In this document: piece by piece, positions 27,141 through 36,529 of the stretch
Position numbering within the stretch: the first letter of the stretch is position 1
How the letters are laid out: every line of letters starts with the position of its first letter
Assembly: GCF_900108395.1 (NCBI RefSeq)
Contig: NZ_FNXE01000002.1
Location: 80,803 to 144,802 of the forward strand
Origin: Paenimyroides marinum
Lineage (GTDB): Bacteria; Bacteroidota; Bacteroidia; Flavobacteriales; Flavobacteriaceae
Reading direction: 5' to 3'
Length of the DNA stretch: 64,000 nucleotides
Made by a program: the position numbers and the translations under genes
Notes under the pieces: model-generated
Told to the model about the DNA's origin: nothing
What the model saw: only the letters and a program-made list of their open reading frames with translations
The model's database searches: none

Positions 27141-27162
27141 TTGTAAAAACTGAAGCTACTTA

Positions 27163-27203
27163 AAAAGGTTTTACTGATCATTCAGTTAAACCTTTTGTTT
27201 TTT
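27163..27203 (+). terminator. Terminator of the transketolase operon
   Basis: Arms at 27163-27177 and 27182-27196 pair over 15 bases with one mismatch, and a T-rich run follows. Confidence 0.8.
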
Positions 27204-27255
27204 TGAGTTGGTGTATTTTTAATAAGAACTTTCTGTATATACCACAATAAAATCC

Positions 27256-27263
27256 TATTTTTG
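27256..27263 (+). promoter_or_regulatory. Promoter -7 box for prfC
   Basis: TATTTTTG lies 19 bases before the ATG. TTTC at 27231-27234 sits at the expected -33 distance. Confidence 0.5.
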
Positions 27264-27282
27264 CAGCTTTAAAGAAATAAGA

Positions 27283-28875
27283 ATGAGTTTTAAAGACGAA
27301 ATTTTACGCAGAAGAACCTTTGGGGTTATTGCGCATCCCGATGCAGGTAAAACCACTTTAACCGAAAAACTGCTTTTGTTTGGTGGTGCCATTCAGGAAG
27401 CAGGTGCGGTAAAAAGCAATAAAATCAAAAAAGGTGCTACGTCTGACTTTATGGAAATTGAACGTCAAAGAGGAATTTCGGTTGCAACTTCGGTGCTTGC
27501 GTTTAACTATAAAGATAAAAAAATAAACATTTTAGATACACCCGGACACAAAGATTTTGCCGAAGATACCTTTAGAACGCTTACCGCCGTGGATTCGGTT
27601 ATTGTAGTCATCGACGTGGCAAAAGGGGTAGAGGAGCAAACAGAAAAATTGGTTGAAGTGTGTAGAATGCGCAATATTCCCATGATTGTGTTCATCAATA
27701 AATTAGACCGCGAAGGAAAAGACGCATTTGATCTGTTAGATGAAGTAGAACAAAAGTTAGGTTTGAAAGTAACACCTTTGTCTTTCCCGATTGGTATGGG
27801 ATACGATTTTCAGGGGATTTACAATATCTGGGAAAAAAACATCAACCTGTTTTCTGAAGACAGCCGCAAAAACATTGAAGACGTGGTAACGGTTGATAAT
27901 TTAGAAGACGAAGCCTTAGATAAATTAGTAGGGGAAAAACCAGCCAATAAATTACGTGAAGAACTGGAATTGGTAGCCGAGGTTTATCCTGATTTTGACC
28001 GGGAGGCTTATATTAATGGTGATTTGCAACCAGTGTTTTTTGGCTCTGCTTTGAATAATTTCGGCGTTCGCGAATTGTTAGATTGTTTTATAGAAATTGC
28101 GCCGTCCCCACGTGCAAAAGAATCCGACACACGATTGGTACAGCCCGATGAAAATAAATTTGCAGGTTTCGTATTTAAAATTCACGCAAATATGGATCCT
28201 AAACACCGCGACCGCTTGGCATTCATAAAAATTGTTTCGGGAACTTTTGAACGCAACAAACCCTATATGCACGTTCGTTTGGGCAAAAAATTAAAATTTT
28301 CAAGTCCGAATGCCTTTTTTGCAGAGAAAAAAGAAATTGTCGATATTTCGTATGCCGGTGATATTGTTGGATTACACGATACCGGAAATTTCAAGATTGG
28401 CGATACATTGACCGAAGGCGAATTAATGAATTTTAAAGGGATTCCATCGTTTTCTCCGGAACATTTCCGCTATGTGAACAATGCCGATCCAATGAAATCG
28501 AAACAATTGGAAAAAGGAATAGACCAGTTAATGGATGAAGGTGTGGCACAGTTGTTTACATTAGAATTAAACGGACGCAAAATCATTGGAACCGTAGGAG
28601 CACTTCAGTACGAAGTTATTCAATACCGATTGGAACACGAATACGGTGCAAAATGTACTTACGAGAACTTTCCGGCGTTCAAAGCGTGCTGGGTACGTCC
28701 GGAAGATGTTAAGAACGAAGAGTTTGCCGAGTTTAAACGCGTAAAACAAAAATTCCTGGCAAAAGATAAATCAGGGCAATTGGTTTTCTTGGCAGATTCT
28801 GAATTTTCTATTCAAATGACGCAAAGTAAATACCCTACCGTAAAATTAGATTACGTTTCAGAACGGATTTTATAA
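27283..28875 (+). CDS. prfC: Peptide chain release factor 3
   Basis: RF3 is the GTPase that recycles RF1 and RF2 from the terminating ribosome. The 530-residue protein shows all GTPase motifs: G1 AHPDAGKTTLTEKLL near residue 17, G2 around ERQRGISVATSV, G3 DTPGHKDFAED, and G4 FINKLDREGKD. A beta-barrel domain and the RF3 C-terminal domain follow (QYEVIQYRLEHEYG). It has its own promoter, and a secreted protein gene follows 22 bases downstream. Confidence 0.97.
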   Translation: MSFKDEILRRRTFGVIAHPDAGKTTLTEKLLLFGGAIQEAGAVKSNKIKKGATSDFMEIERQRGISVATSVLAFNYKDKKINILDTPGHKDFAEDTFRTLTAVDSVIVVIDVAKGVEEQTEKLVEVCRMRNIPMIVFINKLDREGKDAFDLLDEVEQKLGLKVTPLSFPIGMGYDFQGIYNIWEKNINLFSEDSRKNIEDVVTVDNLEDEALDKLVGEKPANKLREELELVAEVYPDFDREAYINGDLQPVFFGSALNNFGVRELLDCFIEIAPSPRAKESDTRLVQPDENKFAGFVFKIHANMDPKHRDRLAFIKIVSGTFERNKPYMHVRLGKKLKFSSPNAFFAEKKEIVDISYAGDIVGLHDTGNFKIGDTLTEGELMNFKGIPSFSPEHFRYVNNADPMKSKQLEKGIDQLMDEGVAQLFTLELNGRKIIGTVGALQYEVIQYRLEHEYGAKCTYENFPAFKACWVRPEDVKNEEFAEFKRVKQKFLAKDKSGQLVFLADSEFSIQMTQSKYPTVKLDYVSERIL

Positions 28876-28897
28876 AACGTTTTTAGCATTTATATTT

Positions 28898-29491
28898 ATG
28901 AGAAACTTTCTAATTCTTTTTCTACTTTCTACAAGTATAATTCCGTCCTATTCACAAAAAGCAAACGAAAAAGGAGATAGAGCAAAACTTGTTTTGCATA
29001 GTATGCCAACAGATACCTTAATGGTAAATGTAAAAAATGCCTATCCTTTTGGGTTGAATTTTGACGTAGCCAGTTCCTACGCTGCCGGAAAAGTTTGGTT
29101 TTTTGAAAACGGAAAACGCATAAATAGAAAATCAAAAGAAATTAAATATTTAGAATTTACAGATAAGCAAGGTAAGCTTAGAAGATATACGTATGATTCG
29201 CTTTTAAAAATGAAAAACTTATCTGAAGTTGTTATTTCCGGAAAAATTAATCTTTATTTAAACATTCAATTAACAGGTGTTCTTAATAGTTCCAGAAACG
29301 CTGTTCGTTTTTTGGAAAAAGATGGAGAAATAGTAGCTCTATCAGGCTTTAATTCACAAAAGAAATTGAGAGAAAAGCTAATAGATTTTATGAAGGATCA
29401 ACCTTATCTCCAGGAAAAATTAGATAATAAGAATTTAGAAGATGAAGAAGTATTATCAATCATAAGAAAATATAATACTTTATACAAATAA
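28898..29491 (+). CDS. Secreted protein of unknown function
   Basis: This 197-residue protein has a signal peptide (MRNFLILFLLSTSIIPSYSQ). The mature part is basic. No cysteine or catalytic motif stands out, and I do not recognise a family. It lies 22 bases after prfC on the same strand, so read-through expression is plausible. A hairpin follows at 29529. Confidence 0.65.
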   Translation: MRNFLILFLLSTSIIPSYSQKANEKGDRAKLVLHSMPTDTLMVNVKNAYPFGLNFDVASSYAAGKVWFFENGKRINRKSKEIKYLEFTDKQGKLRRYTYDSLLKMKNLSEVVISGKINLYLNIQLTGVLNSSRNAVRFLEKDGEIVALSGFNSQKKLREKLIDFMKDQPYLQEKLDNKNLEDEEVLSIIRKYNTLYK

Positions 29492-29528
29492 ACAAGTCAA
29501 CCCTGACAGAGTTTTTAAAGTCGTTTAT

Positions 29529-29557
29529 CCTACAAGATCTTTTTTTGATCTTGTAGG
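29529..29557. terminator. Hairpin after the secreted protein gene
   Basis: Perfect 11-base arms CCTACAAGATC (29529-29539) and its complement (29547-29557) enclose seven T. The stem is strong but no T run follows, so it may be a terminator or a small palindromic repeat. Confidence 0.5.
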
Positions 29558-29658
29558 TATAAAATAGTTAAAAATAATATTTCAAAAATCTTACATAATT
29601 TTCAAGTTACTGTAAATAAAAAACTTAATAATAAAACTCAAGTCAGGATTTTTTATTG

Positions 29659-30459
29659 TTAGTTTTTTAAGTTCTTTTTTCTTTTACGAAGATAATAAAA
29701 CACTAAAGAGGCAATTAACAATAAAGGCCAAATATAAAGCAAGCCTAAAAAGAAACCGGGTATCCAGCTTACACCGCCTTTAATGGAATTCCACATTTTT
29801 GAACCATACGATACCGTTACGCCTGTTTCGGTTGTATGTTTGTAAAAAGTTATTTCAAGTGTACTCATAGACACTCGGTTTTGTAGGTAATTAAGTTGTC
29901 CCTGTTTTGATTCTATTTCTTCTCTTATGGCAACTAATTCTTTTTCAATTTCTAATATTTCGGAAATCTTGTTTGCTTTTTTTAATAAATCAAGGTAACG
30001 ATTTTCTAATTCTTTTTTTGCTTTTAACCTAGCTTCAAGGTCTATAAATTGTTCTGTAACATCTTCAGAAGAAATTTCTTTTTGATCGAAATAAGAAATA
30101 CCGGAACTTATATCATTTAATATATTTTCGAAATTTTCATTCGAAACCCTAATAACAATATTGCGCGTAATTGAATTGTAATCTTTTCCCTCGTTATCTG
30201 ATTGAATTTGAGCTTTGTATTTCTTTACTGCAGTGTAAATTTTATCTGCAGTTTTTTCAAAATCTGCAGTTTCAAACCTAAGTTTGCCATTTTTAATTAT
30301 TTTTTGCTCAGAGTTTTGAGAAACATCATGATTGTTAACAGGCTGTGGTTCGGGAGACTGCATTTCAACTACAGAGACTTCTTCTTTAGAAAAAGAAGCA
30401 TCTTTTTTACAAGAAGTTAGTGTAAATGCTAAACATACAATTAAAATGTATTTTTTCAT
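29659..30459 (-). CDS. DUF4349 domain lipoprotein
   Basis: This 266-residue lipoprotein (lipobox LTSC, Cys17) has the DUF4349 layout. A beta-rich part begins KIIKNGKLRFETADFEKTADKI (about residues 53-75). A long coiled coil follows (LEARLKAKKELENRYLDLLKKANKISEILEIEKELVAIREEI), then a strand segment and a C-terminal transmembrane helix with a basic tail (GLLYIWPLLLIASLVFYYLRKRKK). The protein would thus have a lipid at one end and a membrane helix at the other. Function unknown. Confidence 0.88.
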   Translation of the reverse strand: MKKYILIVCLAFTLTSCKKDASFSKEEVSVVEMQSPEPQPVNNHDVSQNSEQKIIKNGKLRFETADFEKTADKIYTAVKKYKAQIQSDNEGKDYNSITRNIVIRVSNENFENILNDISSGISYFDQKEISSEDVTEQFIDLEARLKAKKELENRYLDLLKKANKISEILEIEKELVAIREEIESKQGQLNYLQNRVSMSTLEITFYKHTTETGVTVSYGSKMWNSIKGGVSWIPGFFLGLLYIWPLLLIASLVFYYLRKRKKNLKN

Positions 30460-30521
30460 AAGTAAAGTTTTAGATTTTAAATATATTATTTTTCTTAATT
30501 ACGAACACTTAAAATTTCGTT

Positions 30522-30529
30522 TATCTTTG
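30522..30529 (+). promoter_or_regulatory. Promoter -7 box that fixes the CHY lipoprotein start
   Basis: TATCTTTG ends 15 bases before the ATG at 30545. The open frame continues far upstream of it, so the box decides the start. Confidence 0.6.
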
Positions 30530-30544
30530 AAATTAAAAAAAATC

Positions 30545-30964
30545 ATGTATAAAATCATATTTGCTATTTGTGTATTGTTTTCAACAGTATCATGCAATAA
30601 AACAAAGCAAGAAGCAGTACTAACCACAAATAATACACAGGGAGATATAAAAGTTTACGGACAAACTGTTGATGACCAAACGCGTTGCACACATTATCAT
30701 TCACAAGTAGATATTATTGCGATAAAGTTTAAGTGCTGTAAAAAATATTATCCTTGTTATAAATGTCATCAGGCAGCCGAAATACATACACCACAGGTTT
30801 GGAGTGTAACCGAACAAGACCAGAAAGCAATTCTTTGTGGAGTTTGCAAACACGAATTAACGATTGCAGAGTATTTAAATAGCGGTAATAAATGTACTTC
30901 TTGTTCATCTGATTTTAATCCGGGGTGTAGGTTGCATTATCATTTGTATTTTGAGAAATCTTAA
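30545..30964 (+). CDS. CHY-type zinc-finger lipoprotein
   Basis: This 139-residue protein begins with a lipoprotein signal peptide (MYKIIFAICVLFSTVSC). It then carries a CHY zinc finger: RCTHYHSQVDIIAIKFKCC, KKYYPCYKCHQAAEIH, then AILCGVCKHELTIAEYL, CTSCSSDFNPGC and LHYHLYF. All expected Cys and His ligands are visible. CHY fingers are normally in cytosolic proteins (yeast Hot13, plant CHY ubiquitin ligases, small bacterial proteins), so a periplasmic lipid-anchored form is odd and suggests metal handling in the envelope. The start is set by the promoter box just upstream. Confidence 0.82.
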   Translation: MYKIIFAICVLFSTVSCNKTKQEAVLTTNNTQGDIKVYGQTVDDQTRCTHYHSQVDIIAIKFKCCKKYYPCYKCHQAAEIHTPQVWSVTEQDQKAILCGVCKHELTIAEYLNSGNKCTSCSSDFNPGCRLHYHLYFEKS

Positions 30965-31015
30965 TTTTTCATTCCAATTAATTTTTGTTTATAGCTACTT
31001 TAAAAATATCAATAA

Positions 31016-31537
31016 ATGAAAACACTTTTATTTTTGATGTCATTTTTTTTGAGTAATTCTATTTATTCTCAAGAAGATGTTGTTTCATATATTCAATCAA
31101 TCGAAAAATATATTTATGATCACGAGCAGGATAGTTTAGAGTCTGACTTAACATTTGTAGAAGCCAGTGGTTTTATAACCAAAAAGAAATTTAAACTGTT
31201 TCGAAGAACTATTGATGGATTCAGTGAATATACTGCTTGGAATGAAAATAACAATCAATATTTTAATTATTGGTATGGAGATAATTACTTAAATAAAAGA
31301 AAACACGAAGATTTGTATTTTAGCTTGTATTTCAAGGATAACCAACTTGTAAAATATGTTAAGGAAGTTGAAAATAAAAAATACGCTTATAAAACAACAG
31401 CTTATTTTAAAGGTAAAGAATTAATTTCTGTTGAAACAAACGATCCTAATTTTAGTTTAGAAAAAATAAGAAAAGATGAAGTTAAAGCTGTTGAAATTTT
31501 GGATAGTGATATAAAATCAAGAGAAAAATATAAATAA
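31016..31537 (+). CDS. Secreted protein of unknown function
   Basis: This 173-residue protein has a signal peptide (MKTLLFLMSFFLSNSIYSQ). The mature part is rich in Tyr, Lys and Asn (NENNNQYFNYWYGDNYLNKR), with alternating strands and no recognised motif. It lies 51 bases after the CHY lipoprotein gene on the same strand and converges on recR. Confidence 0.65.
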   Translation: MKTLLFLMSFFLSNSIYSQEDVVSYIQSIEKYIYDHEQDSLESDLTFVEASGFITKKKFKLFRRTIDGFSEYTAWNENNNQYFNYWYGDNYLNKRKHEDLYFSLYFKDNQLVKYVKEVENKKYAYKTTAYFKGKELISVETNDPNFSLEKIRKDEVKAVEILDSDIKSREKYK

Positions 31538-31544
31538 TACTATT

Positions 31545-32162
31545 CTAAACCTTCAAACTCGTTTCAAACGGTACACGGTGAATCAAACTGCGTCCTAACG
31601 TAACTTCATCGGCATATTGCAGTTCGTCGCCAACGGCAATTCCGCGTGCGATGGTCGATGTAATGATTTCGTAATCTTTAATCTGTTTGTAAATATAAAA
31701 GTTGGTGGTATCGCCTTCCATGGTAGAACTCAACGCAAAAATAATTTCATTAACGCCTCCGTTTTTAACTTTTTCTATTAGCGGTTGAATGTTTAACTGG
31801 CTGGGACCAATACCGTCAATGGGCGAAATTTTTCCGCCTAAAACATGATAAATTCCCTTGTAAAGCTGGGTGTTTTCTAATGCCATTACATCGCGCACAT
31901 CTTCCACCACACAAATTATAGAATGATCGCGTGACGGTTTTTCACAAATTTCACACAAATGCGTATCCGACAGGGCATAACAACTTCTGCAATACTTAAT
32001 TTCGGTACGCAACAAATCTAAAGCAGTTGTTAAGCTTGTCGTTTGTTCAATGGGTTGGCGCAATAAGTGTAAAACCAACCGCAATGCGGTACGTTTGCCA
32101 ATGCCCGGCAGTTGAGCCATTTCGTTTACGGCGTTTTCTAATAGTTTTGAAGGAAAATCCAT
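31545..32162 (-). CDS. recR: Recombination mediator RecR
   Basis: RecR loads RecA with RecF and RecO during gap repair. The 205-residue protein has the N-terminal helix-hairpin-helix [22 protein letters not shown] segment (here [18 protein letters not shown]), a C4 zinc motif [16 protein letters not shown] (residues 57-72) and a Toprim domain with [14 protein letters not shown]. Length is normal. Confidence 0.97.
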   Translation of the reverse strand: MDFPSKLLENAVNEMAQLPGIGKRTALRLVLHLLRQPIEQTTSLTTALDLLRTEIKYCRSCYALSDTHLCEICEKPSRDHSIICVVEDVRDVMALENTQLYKGIYHVLGGKISPIDGIGPSQLNIQPLIEKVKNGGVNEIIFALSSTMEGDTTNFYIYKQIKDYEIITSTIARGIAVGDELQYADEVTLGRSLIHRVPFETSLKV

Positions 32163-32230
32163 TCGACAAATTTAATCAAAAATCTATTCAAAAAACACAA
32201 ATGCTTTTTAAACTACTCCGATAAAATGGT

Positions 32231-32238
32231 TACTTTTG
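32231..32238 (+). promoter_or_regulatory. Promoter -7 box that fixes the symporter start
   Basis: TACTTTTG overlaps the alternative TTG start at 32236 and lies 15 bases before the ATG at 32254. Confidence 0.6.
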
Positions 32239-32253
32239 AGAAAATTTAAAGAA

Positions 32254-33762
32254 ATGACTCCCACTGTAATTTTAACTATTTTAATTATTTATTTCGGTGT
32301 TCTTATTGGTATTTCTCATTTTGTAAGTCGGAAAGACAGTAGCAATGCCGCTTTTTTCTCTGCCAATAAAAATGCAAAATGGTATCTGGTTGCTTTTGGT
32401 ATGATTGGTACGGCACTTTCAGGTGTAACATTCATTTCAGTTCCGGGCGAAGTTGGATCTCCGGGCGGTGAACAGTTTAAATATTTTCAGTTTGTTTTGG
32501 GCAATGCTGTTGGGTTCATTGTTACCGCCACCGTTCTTTTACCTTTGTATTACCGATTGAGTTTGGTTTCGATTTACGAATATTTCGAAAAGCGATTGGG
32601 GTTTTACAGCTACAAAACCGCCGCCGCCATATTTTTAGTCAGTAGGACCATTGGTTCGGCCTTTCGATTGTATCTGGTCGTTATTGTTTTTCAACGCTTT
32701 GTGTTCGATGCGTTTGGTATCCCGTTTGCTGTAACCGGTCTGATTTCACTGGCATTGATCTACGCTTACACGTATAAATCGGGATTAAAAGCAATCATTA
32801 TTACAGACACATTACAAACTTTTTTCCTGGTTAGTTCTGTTATCTTAACCATTGTTTTTATTTGTCACAGTTTAGATTTAAATGCCATAGAAGCTTTTGA
32901 AACTGTTAAAAACAGCAGTTACAGCAAGATTTTCTTTTGGGAAGATTTCGTGGGAAACCGTTTCCATTTCATTAAGCAGTTTTTAGGCGGAATGTTTGTA
33001 ACCATTGCAATGACAGGGTTAGATCAGGATTTAATGCAGAAAAACCTGAGTTGTTCCAATATTAAAGATGCACAAAAAAACATGTTCACTTTTACCGGAA
33101 TTTTTGTGTTGATTAACATTTTTTTCTTGGGTGTTGGTGCTTTGCTTTATATTTATGCCGATGCAAATGGAGTAGAAGTGCCTTTGGATTTTGTTACAGG
33201 AAAACCCCGAACCGATTTATTATTCCCCGAAATTGCTTTTCATCATTTAGCGTTGTTTCCGGCAGTTGTTTTTTTATTGGGATTGATTGCTGCTACTTTT
33301 GCAACCACCGATTCTGCCTTAACGGCGCTGACAACATCTTTTTGTATTGACTTTTTAGGAATGGATAAGCCTGAAAACGCAAACAACCCGAAAAATGTAA
33401 CAACCCGAAAAATGATCCATTTAATTTTCTGTTTTGTTATGTTTGGAGTCATCGTGGTTTTTAATGCCATAAATGATGCGTCTGTGGTAAGCATGATTTT
33501 TAAAATTGCGTCGTACACGTATGGACCTTTATTAGGTTTATTTACCTTTGGAATGTTCTTTAAAAACAGAAAAGTACACGATAAATGGGTGCCTTTCATC
33601 TGTATATCATCTCCCTTTATCACGCTTTATTTAAGCAATCATTCGGTAACTTTGTTCAATGGATACGTTTTTGATAACGAATTAATTATCATCAACGGAT
33701 TCATTACGCTGGTATTGTTGCTGGTGATTAGTTTTAAAAACAAAAAACACTTAAGCGAATAG
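32254..33762 (+). CDS. Sodium:solute symporter family protein
   Basis: This is a 502-residue SSS-family inner-membrane transporter with about 13 hydrophobic helices. Landmarks are the early helix with FGMIGTALSGVTFISVPG, a GLDQDLMQKNLSC motif after the central helices, and VFLLGLIAATFATTDSALTALTTSF, which carries the sodium-site serine and threonine residues. The ATG at 32254 is preferred because a promoter box overlaps the earlier TTG. Substrate cannot be assigned. The polysaccharide locus begins after it. Confidence 0.9.
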   Translation: MTPTVILTILIIYFGVLIGISHFVSRKDSSNAAFFSANKNAKWYLVAFGMIGTALSGVTFISVPGEVGSPGGEQFKYFQFVLGNAVGFIVTATVLLPLYYRLSLVSIYEYFEKRLGFYSYKTAAAIFLVSRTIGSAFRLYLVVIVFQRFVFDAFGIPFAVTGLISLALIYAYTYKSGLKAIIITDTLQTFFLVSSVILTIVFICHSLDLNAIEAFETVKNSSYSKIFFWEDFVGNRFHFIKQFLGGMFVTIAMTGLDQDLMQKNLSCSNIKDAQKNMFTFTGIFVLINIFFLGVGALLYIYADANGVEVPLDFVTGKPRTDLLFPEIAFHHLALFPAVVFLLGLIAATFATTDSALTALTTSFCIDFLGMDKPENANNPKNVTTRKMIHLIFCFVMFGVIVVFNAINDASVVSMIFKIASYTYGPLLGLFTFGMFFKNRKVHDKWVPFICISSPFITLYLSNHSVTLFNGYVFDNELIIINGFITLVLLLVISFKNKKHLSE

Positions 33763-33809
33763 ATACATTAGCGAAACTGTAAATAAACAGGTAAATAATA
33801 AAACAACGA

Positions 33810-34784
33810 ATGAAAAAAATATTGATCACTGGCGGCGCCGGTTTTATAGGTTCTAATTTAACAGAGTATTTTTTAAGCAAAGGCTGTTTTGTCCGTTGTT
33901 TGGATAATTTTTCTACGGGGTACAGACACAACATAGAAAGTTTTTCAACTAATAGCAATTTTGAATTAGTAGAAGGCGATATTCGTGATTTGGAAACGTG
34001 CCAAAAAGCAGTTAAGGGAATGCATTATGTACTGCATCAGGCAGCGTTAGGTTCCATTCCCCGTTCAATTAACAATCCTATCACTACTAATGAGGTAAAT
34101 GTATCTGGGTTTTTAAACCTGTTGGTAGCTGTTCGCGATGAAGGTATTAAACGTTTGGTTTACGCTGCCAGTTCATCAACTTACGGCGATTCAGAAAATT
34201 TACCAAAAGTAGAAGAGCATATTGGTAAACCACTGTCTCCTTACGCTGTAAGCAAATATGTAAATGAATTATACGCGGATGTTTTTGCCAAAACATACGG
34301 TATGGAAATTATAGGCTTGCGTTATTTCAATGTATTTGGTCGCCGTCAAGATACGCAAAGTGCTTATGCAGCTGCTATTCCGTTGTTTACCAAACAGCTT
34401 ATTCAACATCAAAGCCCGGTGATTAACGGTACCGGAGAAAATTCACGCGATTTTACCTATATCGATAATGTGATCCAAATGAACGAACGTGCGTTGTTGA
34501 CAGAAAACCCTGAAGCTTTAAACCAGGTGTATAATACAGCGGTGGGCGACCGTACCAGCTTAAACCAGTTGATAACCTTTTTAAAAGAACTTTTGACAAC
34601 GTATGACCCTGAAATTCAGAATATCGACGTCAAATACGGGCCTGATAGGTTAGGAGACATTCCACATTCGTTGGCGTCTGTTGACAAAGCCAAACGATTA
34701 CTGGGTTATTGTCCTTCACATACGATCAAAGACGGTTTAAAAGAAGCCGTAAAATGGTATTGGCAGTATCAAGACCGATTGTAA
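33810..34784 (+). CDS. UDP-GlcNAc / UDP-GlcNAcA 4-epimerase, WbpP/TviC type
   Basis: This 324-residue extended short-chain dehydrogenase has the nucleotide-binding motif TGGAGFIGSNL (residues 7-17), YAASSSTYGDSENLPKVE around the active-site Ser/Thr, YAVSKYVNELYAD as the YxxxK catalytic pair, and GLRYFNVFGRRQD. The sequence AALGSIPRSINNP is typical of the WbpP/TviC group, which interconverts N-acetylated UDP-sugars or their uronic acids at C4. Together with the TviB-type dehydrogenase at 42291 it could supply UDP-GalNAcA. Substrate preference is inferred. Confidence 0.88.
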   Translation: MKKILITGGAGFIGSNLTEYFLSKGCFVRCLDNFSTGYRHNIESFSTNSNFELVEGDIRDLETCQKAVKGMHYVLHQAALGSIPRSINNPITTNEVNVSGFLNLLVAVRDEGIKRLVYAASSSTYGDSENLPKVEEHIGKPLSPYAVSKYVNELYADVFAKTYGMEIIGLRYFNVFGRRQDTQSAYAAAIPLFTKQLIQHQSPVINGTGENSRDFTYIDNVIQMNERALLTENPEALNQVYNTAVGDRTSLNQLITFLKELLTTYDPEIQNIDVKYGPDRLGDIPHSLASVDKAKRLLGYCPSHTIKDGLKEAVKWYWQYQDRL

Positions 34785-34880
34785 TAAGAATTCAACGTGT
34801 TGGTTAACTTGATACATCTGCGATAAGGGGTAAAACTAACTGAACGGAGGTAATGACTAAATAGGGTAAAAAGTTATCTA

Positions 34881-35276
34881 TTATTGGTCGCTGCTATGTT
34901 CTTTATGCGCAGGAGTCCATCCGGTTAAATAGCATTTCCATTGCGTTGCCATCTCGTACATGCTTTTTAAATAGCTGTTAAGGTTTCCGGCTGTGGCAGA
35001 CAAAGTAGGCGAGGTACAGCTGATTTCATAAATGCCGGATGCATTTTTGTACTGTGTAAGAGCAAATGCAGTTTTTTCCAGTTTCTCCGCAAATTTCTGT
35101 CCCGTTTTATAGGTTTCAGCATAAAAAAAGAGATTGATTACCATTTGTTCTGCATTGTTTTTACTTTCAATATATTGCTGTAAAGTCTTGGGAACCTCTT
35201 TTAGTAAGGTATTAAGAGAAGTAGTTGTAATGTTTTTTTTCTGTTTTTTACGTTTCCAGAAATTAAATAGCTGCAT
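34881..35276 (-). CDS. Hypothetical protein
   Basis: This 131-residue protein has a very basic N-terminus (MQLFNFWKRKKQKKNITTTS), a largely helical middle and a hydrophilic tail. There is no signal peptide and no recognised domain. It lies alone on the minus strand between the WbpP-like gene and a large repeat-bearing gap. Codon usage looks coding, but I cannot confirm expression. Confidence 0.5.
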   Translation of the reverse strand: MQLFNFWKRKKQKKNITTTSLNTLLKEVPKTLQQYIESKNNAEQMVINLFFYAETYKTGQKFAEKLEKTAFALTQYKNASGIYEISCTSPTLSATAGNLNSYLKSMYEMATQWKCYLTGWTPAHKEHSSDQ

Positions 35277-36529
35277 TTTAAAATCGTTATTAAATTCTCT
35301 AAGGTAGGTTAAAATGTCATGATTTTACGTATCTTTTAAATTAAATAATGAAATAATAAAACCATGTTGAATATGTTCTGTATGGTTGTATGTTTTTCAT
35401 TATATAAATATATTTACCCTATATCAATACATTTGATAAACCCTTAATTATTTTCTAACTATAGCAAAAAACGCACCACAGCCCCATAGGTAACTTCAAA
35501 AACTGCAATTAATTAAAAGTTGTTAAAAGGCGGTGCTTTTGTGTTATATAGTGAAACGTATCATATATGTGTACATCTTGAGTTCATTTGCAACAAATAA
35601 CAACAGACAGTGGGTCTAATTAAAAAATAGATGGTGTGCAAATCGTGATTGTTTATTTTTATCTACCTTTTTAAATGTAGAAAAAATACACACTGGTACA
35701 TTATGCCACAGATTCAGTCCTTAAAAATACATTCTTCCTACCTACAACAAACACTATGAATTAAGACCTTCAATCCGTTAAACTTTTAAACCAGAGACCT
35801 ATTATGATAATCTGTTGTATGTTATGTTTTTATGGCTTAATCCGTATAGCCGTGGTAAGAAAATTGGTTGGTTACGCAAGTGTTGAATAGAGAATAGTAT
35901 TTTTTATGGTTATATCCATGTATCTGTGGCAAAAAAACAGCTATAACGTAGGTTAGTTCTTTGTAAGTTCTCGACGCGAACCTTTCAGGTTTTTACCGAA
36001 CGGACGGTTGATCGATTTACAGTTTATCTGTGCATCTGTGGTGGTGTAGCGTTTTGTTTGTCATGTTGTAAGCATTGTAAGCATCTTTTAGATTTTTGTG
36101 TGTGTTTAAAGTATTCTTTTGTCTTGATACAAAAGAATCAAAAAATCAAGACGATACCTTTTCTTCGGTCAAATAGTTACTCTATTCCTAAAAGAAATAA
36201 ACTCGCCTCGCTTAAATACAAACGTACGTGCAGCATTCATGAGAACAAAAAAAAATAAATATGCTTGAATAAACAGTATTTCTTTTTACGGAATATTCGC
36301 ATAGTTGACACTCGCAGAAAAGCTAATGTCGTTAGTTTCGTGTTACCATAGTAAATGGTGTATCTGTGCATGTTCATCTGTGGTAAAAACAGAAATTTTC
36401 TATGAAGTAATGTAATTTATTTCTTTTTATCAACCATCAATTAATTAACAAATTGTAAATTTTATCATCTTTATTTGCATTTAAATCAAAAACGAGTACA
36501 TTTGCTACTCATAATAGAAACACATTAGA
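35277..36529. other. 1.25-kb gene-free stretch with degenerate repeats
   Basis: No convincing gene lies here. The right part holds copies of a short repeat: CCATGTATCTGTGGC at 35916-35930, CTGTGCATCTGTGGT at 36028-36042 and a split copy at 36364-36384. It also has a hairpin-forming stretch around 36115-36135 (CTTTTGTCTTGATACAAAAG) of a kind dispersed in Bacteroidota genomes. A TACATTTG box at 35428-35435 points rightwards into empty sequence, so a non-coding RNA is possible but unproved. Confidence 0.55.
36474..36504 (+). promoter_or_regulatory. Promoter of the winged-helix regulator
   Basis: TTTG at 36474-36477 and TACATTTG at 36497-36504 are 19 bases apart. The ATG follows 25 bases later. 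This is the last strong promoter before the nucleotide-sugar genes. Confidence 0.7.

Noticed and set aside
29529..29557. Attachment site or IS end
   Set aside because: The 11-base hairpin has no second copy nearby and no linked integrase; a terminator-like hairpin is the simpler reading.
36058..36258. 66-residue Cys-rich ORF
   Set aside because: It lies over a hairpin-forming dispersed repeat and has no promoter, domain or conserved context. The Cys residues come from the repeat GTAAGCAT.
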